A DNA stretch of 55,536 nt from positions 1-55,536 of the forward strand of contig JAEDIL010000003.1 in NCBI GenBank assembly GCA_016292455.1, read 5' to 3'. A program made the translations under genes and the position numbers. Every line of letters starts with the position of its first letter. Positions within the stretch are counted from its first letter, which is position 1. Positions 33,202 to 42,046 of the stretch are shown in pieces. The DNA is from Clostridiaceae bacterium (GTDB lineage: Bacteria; Bacillota; Clostridia; Oscillospirales; Acutalibacteraceae). The notes below the pieces were generated by a model. It searched no databases. It saw nothing but the letters and a program-made list of their open reading frames with translations, and was not told the origin of the DNA.

Positions 33202-34758
33202 TCAAGCTAAAAGGCGCAACAATTCGCGCTCTTTTTTTCTTTCACGCCGAAGAATATAATACAACGCCGCAAAAGCAGCAGCAGAAATAATCGCCGCCGG
33301 CAAAGTACACCGGTCACTTACCTCGATGTATGAGTATCTAAAAGAGGACATAAGTTCAGCAGTAAAAACACAGTATCTGACGGCGAATTGAGCAAGAAGC
33401 AGAATTAACTTTGAAAAAACGGGAACAAAATAGAACATCACATAAAGACCGCTGCACAAGACCGCCGGAGAAAACGCAGGCAGGAACAGCAGATTAGTTA
33501 TCGCTCCGACCGTTGAAAAACCTCCGAAATAATGTATCTGAAAAGGCAGAGTTGCAAGCTCTGCAAAAAGACTGATAATTACGCTAACGACAACAGTGTT
33601 CAGAAGCTTCGGAATCTTTTTAAGTCTCCTGCGCTTTTTAAAGCGTTCCAGAAGCAGTTCTGAAACCGGAACAGCAAAAGCAACAATCGAAAATGTTGCA
33701 GCAAACGAAAGGACAAAGCCGGGATTCACCGCAGAATACGGATTCTGAATCAGCACCACAGCAGCAGAAAAGCCGAGGGAGTTCAGACTGTCTGCTTTTC
33801 CCGAGAAAAGCTCAGAGCAAAGATAAAGCAGCATCATGAGTCCGGCACGCTTGACAGAACCGCTGAAAGAGGCAAAGAACATTATAAGAAGAACAAAAAG
33901 CATCATAAAAATCACGACTGCTTTTGAAACCGCACCCCTTTTCCGCAGAATTTCAAGAATAAAAATTATCCAGATTGAAAGGTGCAGACCGGAAACAGCC
34001 ATGGTGTGAGCCGTTCCCGATTTATAAAAAGCGCTGTATGTTTCTTCCGAAATATAACCCTTATCCCCAATAAGTGCCGACAAAACAACGCCGTTAATAT
34101 CGCTGTCAAACGAGCTGAGAATCTGGTTGATTGCTTTTTTTCGCTCATGCATAAAAAATGTCCGTAAGCTCCTGACAACCCCTTTTCTGACGGTTACCTC
34201 ACCGAGCGGATATGCCGCAAGACACAATCCTTTGCTTTTGAAATAATTTCTGAATGACTTTTCGTTTTGCGCAATAGGGTATAGCTTTCCGACAAAGGTT
34301 ACTTCATCACCGGCTTCAAGTGTCTTCGTCTGAGCAGGCAGAAGCGGTGTGTTTTTCTTCCACTCATGAGCCGGAAAAGAAAGGCGAACATAACCTTTCG
34401 CTTCCTTTTTGTCACAGGAAACCAATGAAGCAAGAAAATACAGCCTTTTTCCGTTTGAGCTTTCATACGGACATTCTTCAACAACGGCCGTTATTTCAAT
34501 TCTTTCACCGCAATAGTCTTTTGCCGGAAGAAAAACAAAACATTCAAAAGCAATAAAAAGCAGACAGGCTGCCGCTGCCGAGCCAAAAACAACCGGCAGG
34601 AAAACAGTCTGTCTGAATTTTTTAAAAATCAGTGCGCAAGCAAACGAAATGAGAAAAAGTTCGCACATCAAAACAGTAATTGTCATTTTCTGAGCAATGC
34701 AAAGCAGAAACAAAACCAGAAGCATTGTGAAACCGACAACAGCAAGCGGCCTTTTCAT
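33202..34758 (-). CDS. comEC: ComEC/Rec2-type DNA uptake channel, lacking the metallo-beta-lactamase domain
   Basis: A 518-residue polytopic membrane protein of the ComEC family, which forms the channel for single-stranded DNA uptake in transformation. The N-terminal OB-like region (DUF4131, about 75-190) is followed by the competence domain with GTAHTMAVSGLHLSIWIIFI near residue 255 and about eight helices. It stops soon after the last helix (basic tail RRERKKERELL), so the C-terminal metallo-beta-lactamase nuclease domain of long ComEC proteins is missing. The stop is natural and intergenic DNA follows, so this is a short-form ComEC rather than an obvious frameshift. No other competence genes are in this window. 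Confidence 0.88.
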   Translation of the reverse strand: MKRPLAVVGFTMLLVLFLLCIAQKMTITVLMCELFLISFACALIFKKFRQTVFLPVVFGSAAAACLLFIAFECFVFLPAKDYCGERIEITAVVEECPYESSNGKRLYFLASLVSCDKKEAKGYVRLSFPAHEWKKNTPLLPAQTKTLEAGDEVTFVGKLYPIAQNEKSFRNYFKSKGLCLAAYPLGEVTVRKGVVRSLRTFFMHERKKAINQILSSFDSDINGVVLSALIGDKGYISEETYSAFYKSGTAHTMAVSGLHLSIWIIFILEILRKRGAVSKAVVIFMMLFVLLIMFFASFSGSVKRAGLMMLLYLCSELFSGKADSLNSLGFSAAVVLIQNPYSAVNPGFVLSFAATFSIVAFAVPVSELLLERFKKRRRLKKIPKLLNTVVVSVIISLFAELATLPFQIHYFGGFSTVGAITNLLFLPAFSPAVLCSGLYVMFYFVPVFSKLILLLAQFAVRYCVFTAELMSSFRYSYIEVSDRCTLPAAIISAAAFAALYYILRRERKKERELLRLLA

Positions 34759-34779
34759 ATTCTCACCCGGGCAAAAAGA

Positions 34780-35316
34780 TTATTTAAAGAAGAGCGGAAG
34801 CTTTTCAAGGAAGATGATGTCATCGCGGTCAGCAGCGTCGCCTTCGGCGAGAACGGCAACCTGACCGACAACGTCTGCGTCAAACTTGTCAAGCAAAGCA
34901 CGAACAGCCGTGAGCGATTCACCTGTGCTTATTACGTCGTCAACAATAATTACGCGCTTGCCGCGGAGAATTTCCCCCTCGTTTCCGTCAAGAAAAACCG
35001 TCTGCTCTTTTGCAGTTGTTATTGAACGGACATTGACCGAAACCGGATTTTTCATATAAAGCTTTGCGCCCTTGCGGCAGACGTAATAAGGCTTTCCGCT
35101 CTGTCTTGCCATTTCATAAGCGAGCGGAATTCCCTTTGCTTCGGGAACAACGATATAATCGAACTCCGGACATTTTTTTAGAAGCTCGGTTGCGGAAGCA
35201 ACAGTAATTTCTACATCGCCGAAAATAACAAATGCAGCAATGTCAAGCTTATCATTGACTTTGCAGATCGGAAGCTCTCTTTCGAGTCCCGCAATTCTCA
35301 TTTTGTAAGTTTCCAT
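34780..35316 (-). CDS. Phosphoribosyltransferase family protein (adenine PRT-like)
   Basis: A 178-residue type I phosphoribosyltransferase. The PRPP-binding motif is RVIIVDDVISTGESLTAV, and the region around IVVPEAKGIPLAYEMARQSG matches the flexible-loop side of adenine or xanthine PRTs. The N-terminal PICKVNDKLDIAAFVIFGD is unlike classic Apt, so the base specificity cannot be set from sequence; purine salvage is most likely. It lies between hinT and comEC with 21- and 36-base gaps, inside the alaS-led run. Confidence 0.85.
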   Translation of the reverse strand: METYKMRIAGLERELPICKVNDKLDIAAFVIFGDVEITVASATELLKKCPEFDYIVVPEAKGIPLAYEMARQSGKPYYVCRKGAKLYMKNPVSVNVRSITTAKEQTVFLDGNEGEILRGKRVIIVDDVISTGESLTAVRALLDKFDADVVGQVAVLAEGDAADRDDIIFLEKLPLFFK

Positions 35317-35352
35317 AGTTCAACACTGTCCTTTTATAATAATACTTTTTTC

Positions 35353-35691
35353 TCAGCCTGCGGGCCAGCCGAACTGACGGCCGCCCATGAAATGGAAATG
35401 AAGATGTTGAACGGTCTGTCCGCCGTCAACGCCGCAGTTATTCACAATTCTGTACCCGTTTTCTAGTCCTAACTCTTTACCGAGCTTTGCCGCAACCTCG
35501 AAAATGTGTGCAACAACGCCGCTGTTTGAAGAATCGAGCTCTGCCGCGCTGCCTATATGCTGCTTCGGTATAATAAGCACATGAACCGGCGCCTGCGGTG
35601 AAAGATCGTTGAACGCAACAACAGTTTCATCTTCATAAACTTTGGTTGCAGGAATTTCGCCGTTTGCAATTTTACAAAAGATACAATCCAT
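35353..35691 (-). CDS. hinT: HIT family nucleotide hydrolase (HinT-like)
   Basis: A 112-residue histidine-triad protein that hydrolyses purine nucleoside phosphoramidates, including aminoacyl-AMP released by aminoacyl-tRNA synthetases. It begins MDCIFCKIANGEIPATKVYE; the triad is in QTVQHLHFHFMGGRQFGWP. The start at 35691 follows AGGAGG; the frame extends far upstream into the previous gene but without support. Being in one operon with alaS is suggestive, because HinT can clear stray aminoacyl-adenylates. Confidence 0.95.
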   Translation of the reverse strand: MDCIFCKIANGEIPATKVYEDETVVAFNDLSPQAPVHVLIIPKQHIGSAAELDSSNSGVVAHIFEVAAKLGKELGLENGYRIVNNCGVDGGQTVQHLHFHFMGGRQFGWPAG

Positions 35692-35710
35692 GATAATCCT
35701 CCTGAAAGAT

Positions 35711-36409
35711 TTATTCTTCTGACTTTCCACCTTTTGTTTTTTTCTTGTTTTTCTTAACAATAACAATTATCACGACAATAAGAACAATCAGCGCAAGCGG
35801 AACCGCAAGAATCCATACGCTCGGAAGACTGTCCATAATGTTGTCTGCCGTCAGAACCTCTCCGTCCATTCTGAAAGCCGAAATCATCTTTCCGGCAGAT
35901 TCCTTGTCCTTTTCGCTGAAAAACCTGCATTGAATTTTAATGACAAGGTCTTTTGTTGAAAAGAAATAGAACTCGGAATCAAAGCTTACCGGTTTTTTTC
36001 CGTCGTTTGTTGTTTTTGTGCCTTTGCAGGTGATTTCAAAGCCTTTTATGAATTCAAGACTCTTTTCACAGTAGTTCGTGTCTTCATAGGTGACGGAGTA
36101 TCCTTTTCCCTCCGCTGCCTTATTTGTCTGCGAAATCAGTTCAGCCATAAAATCGTCGGTAAAGCTCTTTTGCGCTTCCTCGCTTGCGCCGACATAAAAC
36201 AGCCTGCTGTTATTTTCAGAAAGCAAAATATCAATTGATGAGCCCGTCTTTTCGTTCTCATAGACAATCTCGCCGTTGACAGACAAGGTTTCGGTAAAGC
36301 CCTCGGGCACATACACGTCATACATTTTTCCGTTGTTTCCGGCAAAGCTCTGGAAAGTACAGGCAAAAATCAATGCAAAAGCAATTAAAACTGTCACTAT
36401 CTTTTTCAT
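35711..36409 (-). CDS. Exported, membrane-anchored protein of unknown function
   Basis: A 232-residue protein I do not recognise. It has a signal peptide (KKIVTVLIAFALIFACTFQSFAG), an extracellular domain of about 165 residues with mixed strands (MYDVYVPEGFTETLSVNGE, GKGYSVTYEDTNYCEKSLEF), one C-terminal membrane helix (ILAVPLALIVLIVVIIVIV) and a lysine-rich cytosolic tail, so a type I membrane protein. Two cysteines outside (NYCEKS and EITCKG) could pair. It sits 30 bases after alaS and 19 before hinT, and so is probably cotranscribed with them. Confidence 0.75.
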   Translation of the reverse strand: MKKIVTVLIAFALIFACTFQSFAGNNGKMYDVYVPEGFTETLSVNGEIVYENEKTGSSIDILLSENNSRLFYVGASEEAQKSFTDDFMAELISQTNKAAEGKGYSVTYEDTNYCEKSLEFIKGFEITCKGTKTTNDGKKPVSFDSEFYFFSTKDLVIKIQCRFFSEKDKESAGKMISAFRMDGEVLTADNIMDSLPSVWILAVPLALIVLIVVIIVIVKKNKKKTKGGKSEE

Positions 36410-36439
36410 AACATTCCTCCGTATTGAACAATCAAAAAA

Positions 36440-39079
36440 TCATTTGAGCATGCTTTCAACAATTCCGGTTGCCTTTTTCAATGCTTCGGGAAGTGCCGCA
36501 ATATCCTTTGCTCCTGCCATTGCGCTGTCCGGCTTTCCGCCGCCCGAACCTCCGGCAAGCTTTGCAATCTCTCTTGCGATATTTCCGGCGTGGGCACCAA
36601 GCTCAACGGCAAACTTTCCGCAGCAAACGCAGATGTTGCCGCTTGACTTTTCCTTTTGAACCGCCGTAATCACGCCTACATAATCCTCGCCTTTGCTTCT
36701 GACGAGGTCACACATTTTTCTAAGCTCGGGAACCGGCACGTCTTCAAGAAGAGCGGTGACAACTTTAAGTCCGCCGACTTCCACGACACTTTCAAGAATA
36801 GACTGAGTCTTTGCATTTGCAATGACGCCGGAAAGCTTTTCAATCTCCTTATCCTTTTCTTTCAGTTCAGCCATTACGGCGCTTGCTCTTTGAAGAACAT
36901 CTTTGACATTTGCGGTTTTCAAAACGGCAGCAATGTCATGGAGCAGTTTTGAGTTATCATTAAGAAGCGAGAGGCTGTTGAAGCCTGTTACACCCTCAAT
37001 TCTCCGCACGCCTGCGGCAACCGATGATTCCGAAAGAATTTTGAAAAGTCCGAGATTGCCGGTGTTTTCCGCATGAGTTCCGCCGCAAAGTTCAATTGAA
37101 TAATCGCCCATCTTCACAACGCGTACCGTGCTTCCGTATTTTTCTGAGAACAATGCCATTGCTCCGAGCTTCTTTGCTTCCTCAATCGGCATTTCCCTCG
37201 TCTCAACCGGCAACGCAGAAAGAATCACTTCATTGACTGCGTTCTCAACAGCTTTGATTTCATCGCCCGTCATTGCAGAAAAATGAACAAAGTCAAAACG
37301 GACAATGTTTTCGTCAACAAGCTGACCTGCCTGCTCAACATGGGTTCCGAGAGTCTTTCTCAACGCCGCCTGAAGAAGATGGGCAGCGGTATGGTTGCGC
37401 TTTATAGAATCGCGCTTCGTTCTGTCAACCGAAAGAACTGCCTTTTCGTCAACGGCTATATTCTCACCCTCAACAATTCTGCCGTGGTGGAGAATGACGC
37501 CGTCTGCAGTTTTTGTTGTGTTGGTCACTTCAAAAACAGCATTTTCGGTTCTGATCAGACCCTTGTCGCCGACCTGTCCGCCGCTCTCACCGTAGAACGG
37601 ACTGACATCAAAAACAAGAATTCCTTCGTTTTCGCTTGTGAGAAAATCTGCTTTTTCGCCGTCCGAAACAACAGCAATGACTGTTCCTTCACCTTCAAGA
37701 GATGAATATCCGGTAAACTGAGTATTAACAATGCCTTTTGTTGCTGAGCCCGTTCCTTTCCACGCTTCAGCTCCGGCATCCTTGCGTGCCGCACGGGTGC
37801 GGATTCTGTTTTCTTCAACAAGCTTTCTGAAAACATCTTCTACGACTGAGAAGCCTTTTTCAGCAAGAATTTCCTTAGTCAGGTCAATCGGGAAACCGAA
37901 TGTGTCTTGAAGTCTGAAAGCGTCTGCACCGGAGAGCACCTTTGTGTCGCTCTTTTCAATAATCGAATTAAGGAGCAAAAGACCGTTGTCAACGGTTTTG
38001 GCAAAGCTTTCTTCCTCCGCCTTGATGACCTTGACAATCAGGTCATGCTTTTCTTCAAGATTGGGATAAGCGTTTTTGTTCTCATTGATAACCGTTTCGC
38101 ATACTTCGTAAAGGAAAGTGCGGTTAATTCCGAGCAGCTTTCCGTGGCGAGCGGCACGGCGCAACAAACGACGGAGAACATATCCTCTTCCCTCATTTGA
38201 CGGCATTACACCGTCACTTATCATAAATGTTGTACTTCTTATATGGTCAGTGATAACGCGAAGGGAAATATCCTGTTTTTCGTTTGTATGATACTGAACT
38301 CCGGATATTTCAATCACATGCTTCATGATGTTGCGGACTGTATCAACTTCAAAAAGGTTATCAACGCCCTGCATAATGCAGGCAAGCCTTTCAAGACCCA
38401 TACCGGTGTCGATATTGCAGCTTTTCAGCTTTGTATAGTTGCCCTCGCCGTCATTGCTGAACTGAGTGAAAACAAGGTTCCAGAATTCGGTGTAGCGGTC
38501 ACAGTCGCATCCCGGCGCACAGTCGGGCGAGCCGCAGCCGTATTTTTCGCCGCGGTCAAAATAAATCTCCGAGCAAGGTCCGCAGGGTCCTGCACCATGC
38601 TCCCAGAAGTTATCCTCCTTGCCAAGTCTTACAATTCTTTCGGGAGCAACGCCGACTTCTTTTGTCCAGATGTCGTACGCTTCATTGTCATCCTGATATA
38701 TTGTTACCCACAGCTTGTCTTCGGGCATTTTCATAACCTTTGTGCAGAACTCCCACGCCCACGCCGTTGCTTCATGCTTGAAATAATCCCCGAACGAGAA
38801 ATTGCCCAGCATTTCAAAATATGTTCCGTGTCTTGCGGTAATTCCGACGCGTTCAATATCCGGTGTTCTGATGCACTTCTGGCAGGTTGTCATTCGCTTT
38901 GACGGCGGAGTCACCTCACCGGTGAAGTACTTTTTCAACGGGGCCATGCCAGCGTTGATAAGAAGCAGGCTCTTGTCGTTCTGAGGAACAAGGGAAAAGC
39001 TGTTCGCTCTCAGATGATCCTTGCTTTCAAAAAACGAGAGAAATTTTTCTCTGATCTCATTGAGACCCATCCATTCCAT
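36440..39079 (-). CDS. alaS: Alanyl-tRNA synthetase
   Basis: An 879-residue class II synthetase charging tRNA-Ala. N-terminal catalytic domain: MGLNEIREKFLSFFESKDHL, then FSFGDYFKHEA; the editing domain has the zinc site formed by HTAAHLLQAAL and CGGTHAENTGNLG; the C-terminal C-Ala domain ends around GGSGGGKPDSAMAGAKD, important for tRNA binding. Length is normal. ATG 39079 follows GAAAGGAT. An alanine-type T-box leader lies directly upstream and a perfect -35 promoter precedes it. The gene begins the eight-gene minus-strand run down to ispF. Confidence 0.98.
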   Translation of the reverse strand: MEWMGLNEIREKFLSFFESKDHLRANSFSLVPQNDKSLLLINAGMAPLKKYFTGEVTPPSKRMTTCQKCIRTPDIERVGITARHGTYFEMLGNFSFGDYFKHEATAWAWEFCTKVMKMPEDKLWVTIYQDDNEAYDIWTKEVGVAPERIVRLGKEDNFWEHGAGPCGPCSEIYFDRGEKYGCGSPDCAPGCDCDRYTEFWNLVFTQFSNDGEGNYTKLKSCNIDTGMGLERLACIMQGVDNLFEVDTVRNIMKHVIEISGVQYHTNEKQDISLRVITDHIRSTTFMISDGVMPSNEGRGYVLRRLLRRAARHGKLLGINRTFLYEVCETVINENKNAYPNLEEKHDLIVKVIKAEEESFAKTVDNGLLLLNSIIEKSDTKVLSGADAFRLQDTFGFPIDLTKEILAEKGFSVVEDVFRKLVEENRIRTRAARKDAGAEAWKGTGSATKGIVNTQFTGYSSLEGEGTVIAVVSDGEKADFLTSENEGILVFDVSPFYGESGGQVGDKGLIRTENAVFEVTNTTKTADGVILHHGRIVEGENIAVDEKAVLSVDRTKRDSIKRNHTAAHLLQAALRKTLGTHVEQAGQLVDENIVRFDFVHFSAMTGDEIKAVENAVNEVILSALPVETREMPIEEAKKLGAMALFSEKYGSTVRVVKMGDYSIELCGGTHAENTGNLGLFKILSESSVAAGVRRIEGVTGFNSLSLLNDNSKLLHDIAAVLKTANVKDVLQRASAVMAELKEKDKEIEKLSGVIANAKTQSILESVVEVGGLKVVTALLEDVPVPELRKMCDLVRSKGEDYVGVITAVQKEKSSGNICVCCGKFAVELGAHAGNIAREIAKLAGGSGGGKPDSAMAGAKDIAALPEALKKATGIVESMLK

Positions 39080-39099
39080 ACTGATCAGATCCTTTCAAT

Positions 39100-39346
39100 A
39101 AAAAAAGATGCTCCTCCACACTCCTCCGGGGTGAGCAAAAGCCCACGGTACCACCCGGTTTGCGCAAAAAGCACCACTTGCGCGGCAAAAGCCGCCGTCA
39201 TTAACGCAGACCTGCGTCCTTCCTTTCGGAGGAAGCTCAAAAGCAGCACAAGGCTTTCCTTTCTTTGCAGGGCTTTTCAGCCGGGAGCCCCGCTCTCTGA
39301 AAAGAGGAAAAGCTTGTTTCTTTCTCACAGCTTTTATAAATATAAC
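39100..39346 (-). promoter_or_regulatory. T-box riboswitch of alaS
   Basis: The conserved T-box reads CCGGGTGGTACCGTGGG on the minus strand (39158-39142). Upstream are the stem I AGAGAG distal-loop string (near 39305) and a lower stem with ACAAG opposite CTTGT; the specifier is probably GCC (39254-39252), an alanine codon. A terminator stem (TGCTC...GAGCA) followed by seven T residues ends near 39100. Uncharged tRNA-Ala would allow read-through into alaS. Confidence 0.85.
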
Positions 39347-39352
39347 ACAAAA

Positions 39353-39381
39353 ATTTTACTATCATTGTCCTGATTTGTCAA
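39353..39381 (-). promoter_or_regulatory. Promoter of the alaS T-box transcript
   Basis: On the minus strand, perfect TTGACA (39381-39376), 17 bases and TAAAAT (39358-39353). The 98 bases from here to nadE hold nothing recognised. Confidence 0.75.
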
Positions 39382-39479
39382 GTCCCATAGGCGATTTTGC
39401 AGTCTGTTATGAGAAAACCTACGACAAAAACGGCAGCGCTCACACCAATGCCCTGCAGCCGCCGCAAATTGCTTATAAA

Positions 39480-40220
39480 TCAGATGTCTGTCTCGTCGGG
39501 AACAAATGTCGGGAACATCTGAAGCTTGAAAAGATTATTCCGGTGCATTGCATCAATGCGCTCTTTCGTCTCCTCATTCTCACAGACACCTGTTCTGATG
39601 TATTTGTCAAGGACGGCATAAGTGAAGCCGAGGTTATCCTCATCAGTTTTTCCGCAAAGACCGTCAATCGGCACCTTGTTCACAAGGTTTTCCGGAAGAC
39701 CGAGAACCATTCCGATTGCCTTCACTTCGGCAACAGTCAGGTGTGAAACCGGGCCAAAATCACCGGCTCCGTCGCCGTATCTGGTTGCATAGCCCACCCA
39801 ATCCTCAGAAAGATTGCAGGTATTCGCAACACGGCCGTTGCTTGACTGACCGATTGCATAAAGAGTAGCCATTCTGATTCTTGCCGGCAGATTATTCTTT
39901 GTTTGCGCGGTAAGTTCAAGTTCCTCCGGCAGATTCGAAAGCAGACCGTCAACAGCGCTCCTGATGTTGACAATATAATGTTTTATTCCGAGATGAGAAA
40001 CAAGCTGCTTTGCGCAGTCAATATCGCTCTGCACACCGTTCGGCATAAGCACGCCGATTACACGGTCTTTTCCGAGCGCTTCAACGCAAAGCGCGGCAAC
40101 AACCGAACTGTCCTTTCCGCCGGAAATTCCGACAACAGCCGTACAGTCCTTTCCGTTCTTTTCAAAAAAGTCACGGATCCAAAGAACACATTCATCTTTT
40201 ACTTTCTGAGCATTGAACAT
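39480..40220 (-). CDS. nadE: NAD+ synthase, ammonia-type
   Basis: A 246-residue NadE making NAD from deamido-NAD, ATP and ammonia. The PP-loop is VVGISGGKDSSVVAALC; NTCNLSEDWVGYATRYGDGAGDFGP is the conserved substrate loop, and LPIDGLCGKTDED-like (VPIDGLCGKTDED) ends the core. There is no N-terminal glutaminase domain, so it should use free ammonia or a separate glutaminase. It begins 15 bases after radC and ends the pfkA-radC-nadE group. Confidence 0.95.
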   Translation of the reverse strand: MFNAQKVKDECVLWIRDFFEKNGKDCTAVVGISGGKDSSVVAALCVEALGKDRVIGVLMPNGVQSDIDCAKQLVSHLGIKHYIVNIRSAVDGLLSNLPEELELTAQTKNNLPARIRMATLYAIGQSSNGRVANTCNLSEDWVGYATRYGDGAGDFGPVSHLTVAEVKAIGMVLGLPENLVNKVPIDGLCGKTDEDNLGFTYAVLDKYIRTGVCENEETKERIDAMHRNNLFKLQMFPTFVPDETDI

Positions 40221-40235
40221 AAAATAGCGCCACCT

Positions 40236-40955
40236 TTAAAACAGCGGATCAAGTCCGTAAAATAAATGAGTAAATTTTGGAACGGAAATCATTGAGCAAT
40301 AACCGCTCTTTGCAATTATGATGTGATCCATCAGGCTAACCTTCATCGTCTGCAAAAAAGAATAAGCTATCTTTGTCTGTTCAATGTCGCCCGCAGACGG
40401 AAGCGGAATTTCGTTCGGGTGGTTATGTACAAGGAGCACACCGGCAGCTTTCGTTTCAAGAACGGCGCAGGCAAGAGCACGCATATCGAGAACAGTGCTG
40501 TTGACATCGCCGTCTGAAAGCTTTCTTGCGGAAATGAGACAATGCCCGCTGTCAAAACATAGGGCATAGGCGCGCTCGTTGTTTGTGTCAAGAAACTTAG
40601 GCCGCATATACTCCACAACCTCTTCGGCAGTCATAAGCATAGGTCTTTCCTTTGTCAGGTCTGAACAATACCTTTTATAAACGGGAAGAAGCATATTCAG
40701 CAGGCAGGCAGCGTTTTCCGTCATACCCTTGACGCTTTTCAGCTCTGCCACACCGGCATGAAGAACTCCCGAAAAAGAGCCGAAGGTATTCATGAGCTCA
40801 TGGGCAATCGGATTCGTATCCTTATACGGAATTCCGAAAAACAGAAGCAGTTCAAGAATATTATGGTCTGCCATACCGTCAAAGCCGGTTTTCATATAGC
40901 GGTCTTTTACCTTTTGCCGGTGACCTTTGTGAACATTATTATCCTGTTCGGTCAT
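40236..40955 (-). CDS. radC: RadC family JAMM-domain protein
   Basis: A 239-residue RadC-like protein. The N-terminal helix-hairpin-helix-like region (LELLLFFGIPYKDTNPIA, then LKSVKGM) leads to a JAB1/MPN domain whose metal motif is VHNHPNEIPLPSAGD (HxH...S..D). Despite the name, RadC proteins have no proven DNA-repair role. I prefer ATG 40955; an in-frame GTG at 40967 has no ribosome site. It is 21 bases downstream of pfkA. Confidence 0.92.
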   Translation of the reverse strand: MTEQDNNVHKGHRQKVKDRYMKTGFDGMADHNILELLLFFGIPYKDTNPIAHELMNTFGSFSGVLHAGVAELKSVKGMTENAACLLNMLLPVYKRYCSDLTKERPMLMTAEEVVEYMRPKFLDTNNERAYALCFDSGHCLISARKLSDGDVNSTVLDMRALACAVLETKAAGVLLVHNHPNEIPLPSAGDIEQTKIAYSFLQTMKVSLMDHIIIAKSGYCSMISVPKFTHLFYGLDPLF

Positions 40956-40976
40956 ATCAAATCCCACTTTTTAAAA

Positions 40977-41942
40977 TCAGATTGAAATATCCATCGCCAT
41001 CTTGTACATATCAAGATCAATAGAATTCTCCATTGAAAGGGCTTCAACTATATCGTAGTCAACGATTTCTTCCTTTTTGATTGCAACAACTCTGTTGCCG
41101 ATTCCTTCTTTGAGAAGCTGAACGGCATGGTAACCCATACGGCTGGCAAGAATTCTGTCGCGTGCGGTCGGCGAACCTCCGCGCTGAACATGACCGAGAA
41201 CGGTTGCGCGGCTTTCAACGCCGGTTTCCTTCTGAATACGTTTTGCCATTTCAGCAACGCCGCCTATCGCTTCGGAAACCATAATAATAAAATGAACCTT
41301 TCCGCTTCTCTGAGTACGCATCATCCTCTGAATTACGTCGCGTTCAAAGTCATAGGGAATTTCAGGAATAAGGATTGAGGTTGCACCGCAGGCAATTCCG
41401 GCGTTGAGAGCAAGATAGCCTGCTCCCCTGCCCATGACCTCAACAACGGCGCAACGGTCATGAGATTCTGTTGTATCTCTGATTCTGTCAACCATCTGCA
41501 TAATGGTTTCCATTGCGGTGTCATAGCCGATGGTGCTGTCGCAGCAGCCGATGTCGTTGTCAATCGTGCCCGGAAGAGCAACGCAGGGAATTCCTTTGAG
41601 TGAAAGGTCGCGTGCACCTCTGAACGAGCCGTCTCCGCCGATTACAACAAGACCGTCAATGCCTCTTTCACGGCAGACTCTGATTGCTGCCTGCATACCC
41701 TCGTCTGTCTTGAAGCGATTGCTTCTTGCAGAATAGAGAATTGTTCCGCCGCGGTTGATAATGTCGGAAACAGAACGAAGATTCATTTCATACATATCAT
41801 TTTCCATAAGACCGTTATAGCCGCGTCTGACTCCGTAAACTTTCATTCCAAGCTCACAGCCGGCTCTGACAACGGCTCTGATTGCGGCGTTCATTCCGGG
41901 AGCGTCTCCGCCGCTGGTCAATACACCGATGGTTTTCATCAT
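40977..41942 (-). CDS. pfkA: ATP-dependent 6-phosphofructokinase
   Basis: A 321-residue PfkA committing fructose 6-phosphate to glycolysis. The ATP loop is VLTSGGDAPGMNAAIRA; GGDGSFRGA and the catalytic PGTIDNDIGC are intact, and the Gly-Gly-Asp pattern is that of ATP enzymes rather than pyrophosphate ones. The start is one of two ATGs (41942 or 41939); AAGGAG lies nine bases before the first. It has its own strong promoter in the 104-base gap after dnaE, and the leader carries a small hairpin, AAGCGGA with TCCGCTT. Confidence 0.97.
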   Translation of the reverse strand: MMKTIGVLTSGGDAPGMNAAIRAVVRAGCELGMKVYGVRRGYNGLMENDMYEMNLRSVSDIINRGGTILYSARSNRFKTDEGMQAAIRVCRERGIDGLVVIGGDGSFRGARDLSLKGIPCVALPGTIDNDIGCCDSTIGYDTAMETIMQMVDRIRDTTESHDRCAVVEVMGRGAGYLALNAGIACGATSILIPEIPYDFERDVIQRMMRTQRSGKVHFIIMVSEAIGGVAEMAKRIQKETGVESRATVLGHVQRGGSPTARDRILASRMGYHAVQLLKEGIGNRVVAIKKEEIVDYDIVEALSMENSIDLDMYKMAMDISI

Positions 41943-42002
41943 TTCAAAAAACTCCTTTATAAGCGGAAATATGCTCCGCTTTATCTTAAAAATATTACGG
42001 TT

Positions 42003-42030
42003 ATTATACACTATTGTCAAAAATTGTCAA
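42003..42030 (-). promoter_or_regulatory. Promoter of pfkA-radC-nadE
   Basis: On the minus strand, perfect TTGACA (42030-42025), 16 bases and perfect TATAAT (42008-42003). A second TTGACA follows ten bases downstream but is too close to the -10. One of the strongest promoter matches in the window. Confidence 0.8.
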
Positions 42031-42046
42031 CTGAGCAAGTCAAAAT

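Noticed and set aside
34780..35316. Naming the phosphoribosyltransferase apt
   Set aside because: The PRPP loop is clear, but the N-terminal part does not match classic Apt well enough to fix the base.
38243..38902. A 219-codon plus-strand frame inside alaS
   Set aside because: It is antisense to well-conserved alaS sequence; the peptide shows no family features.
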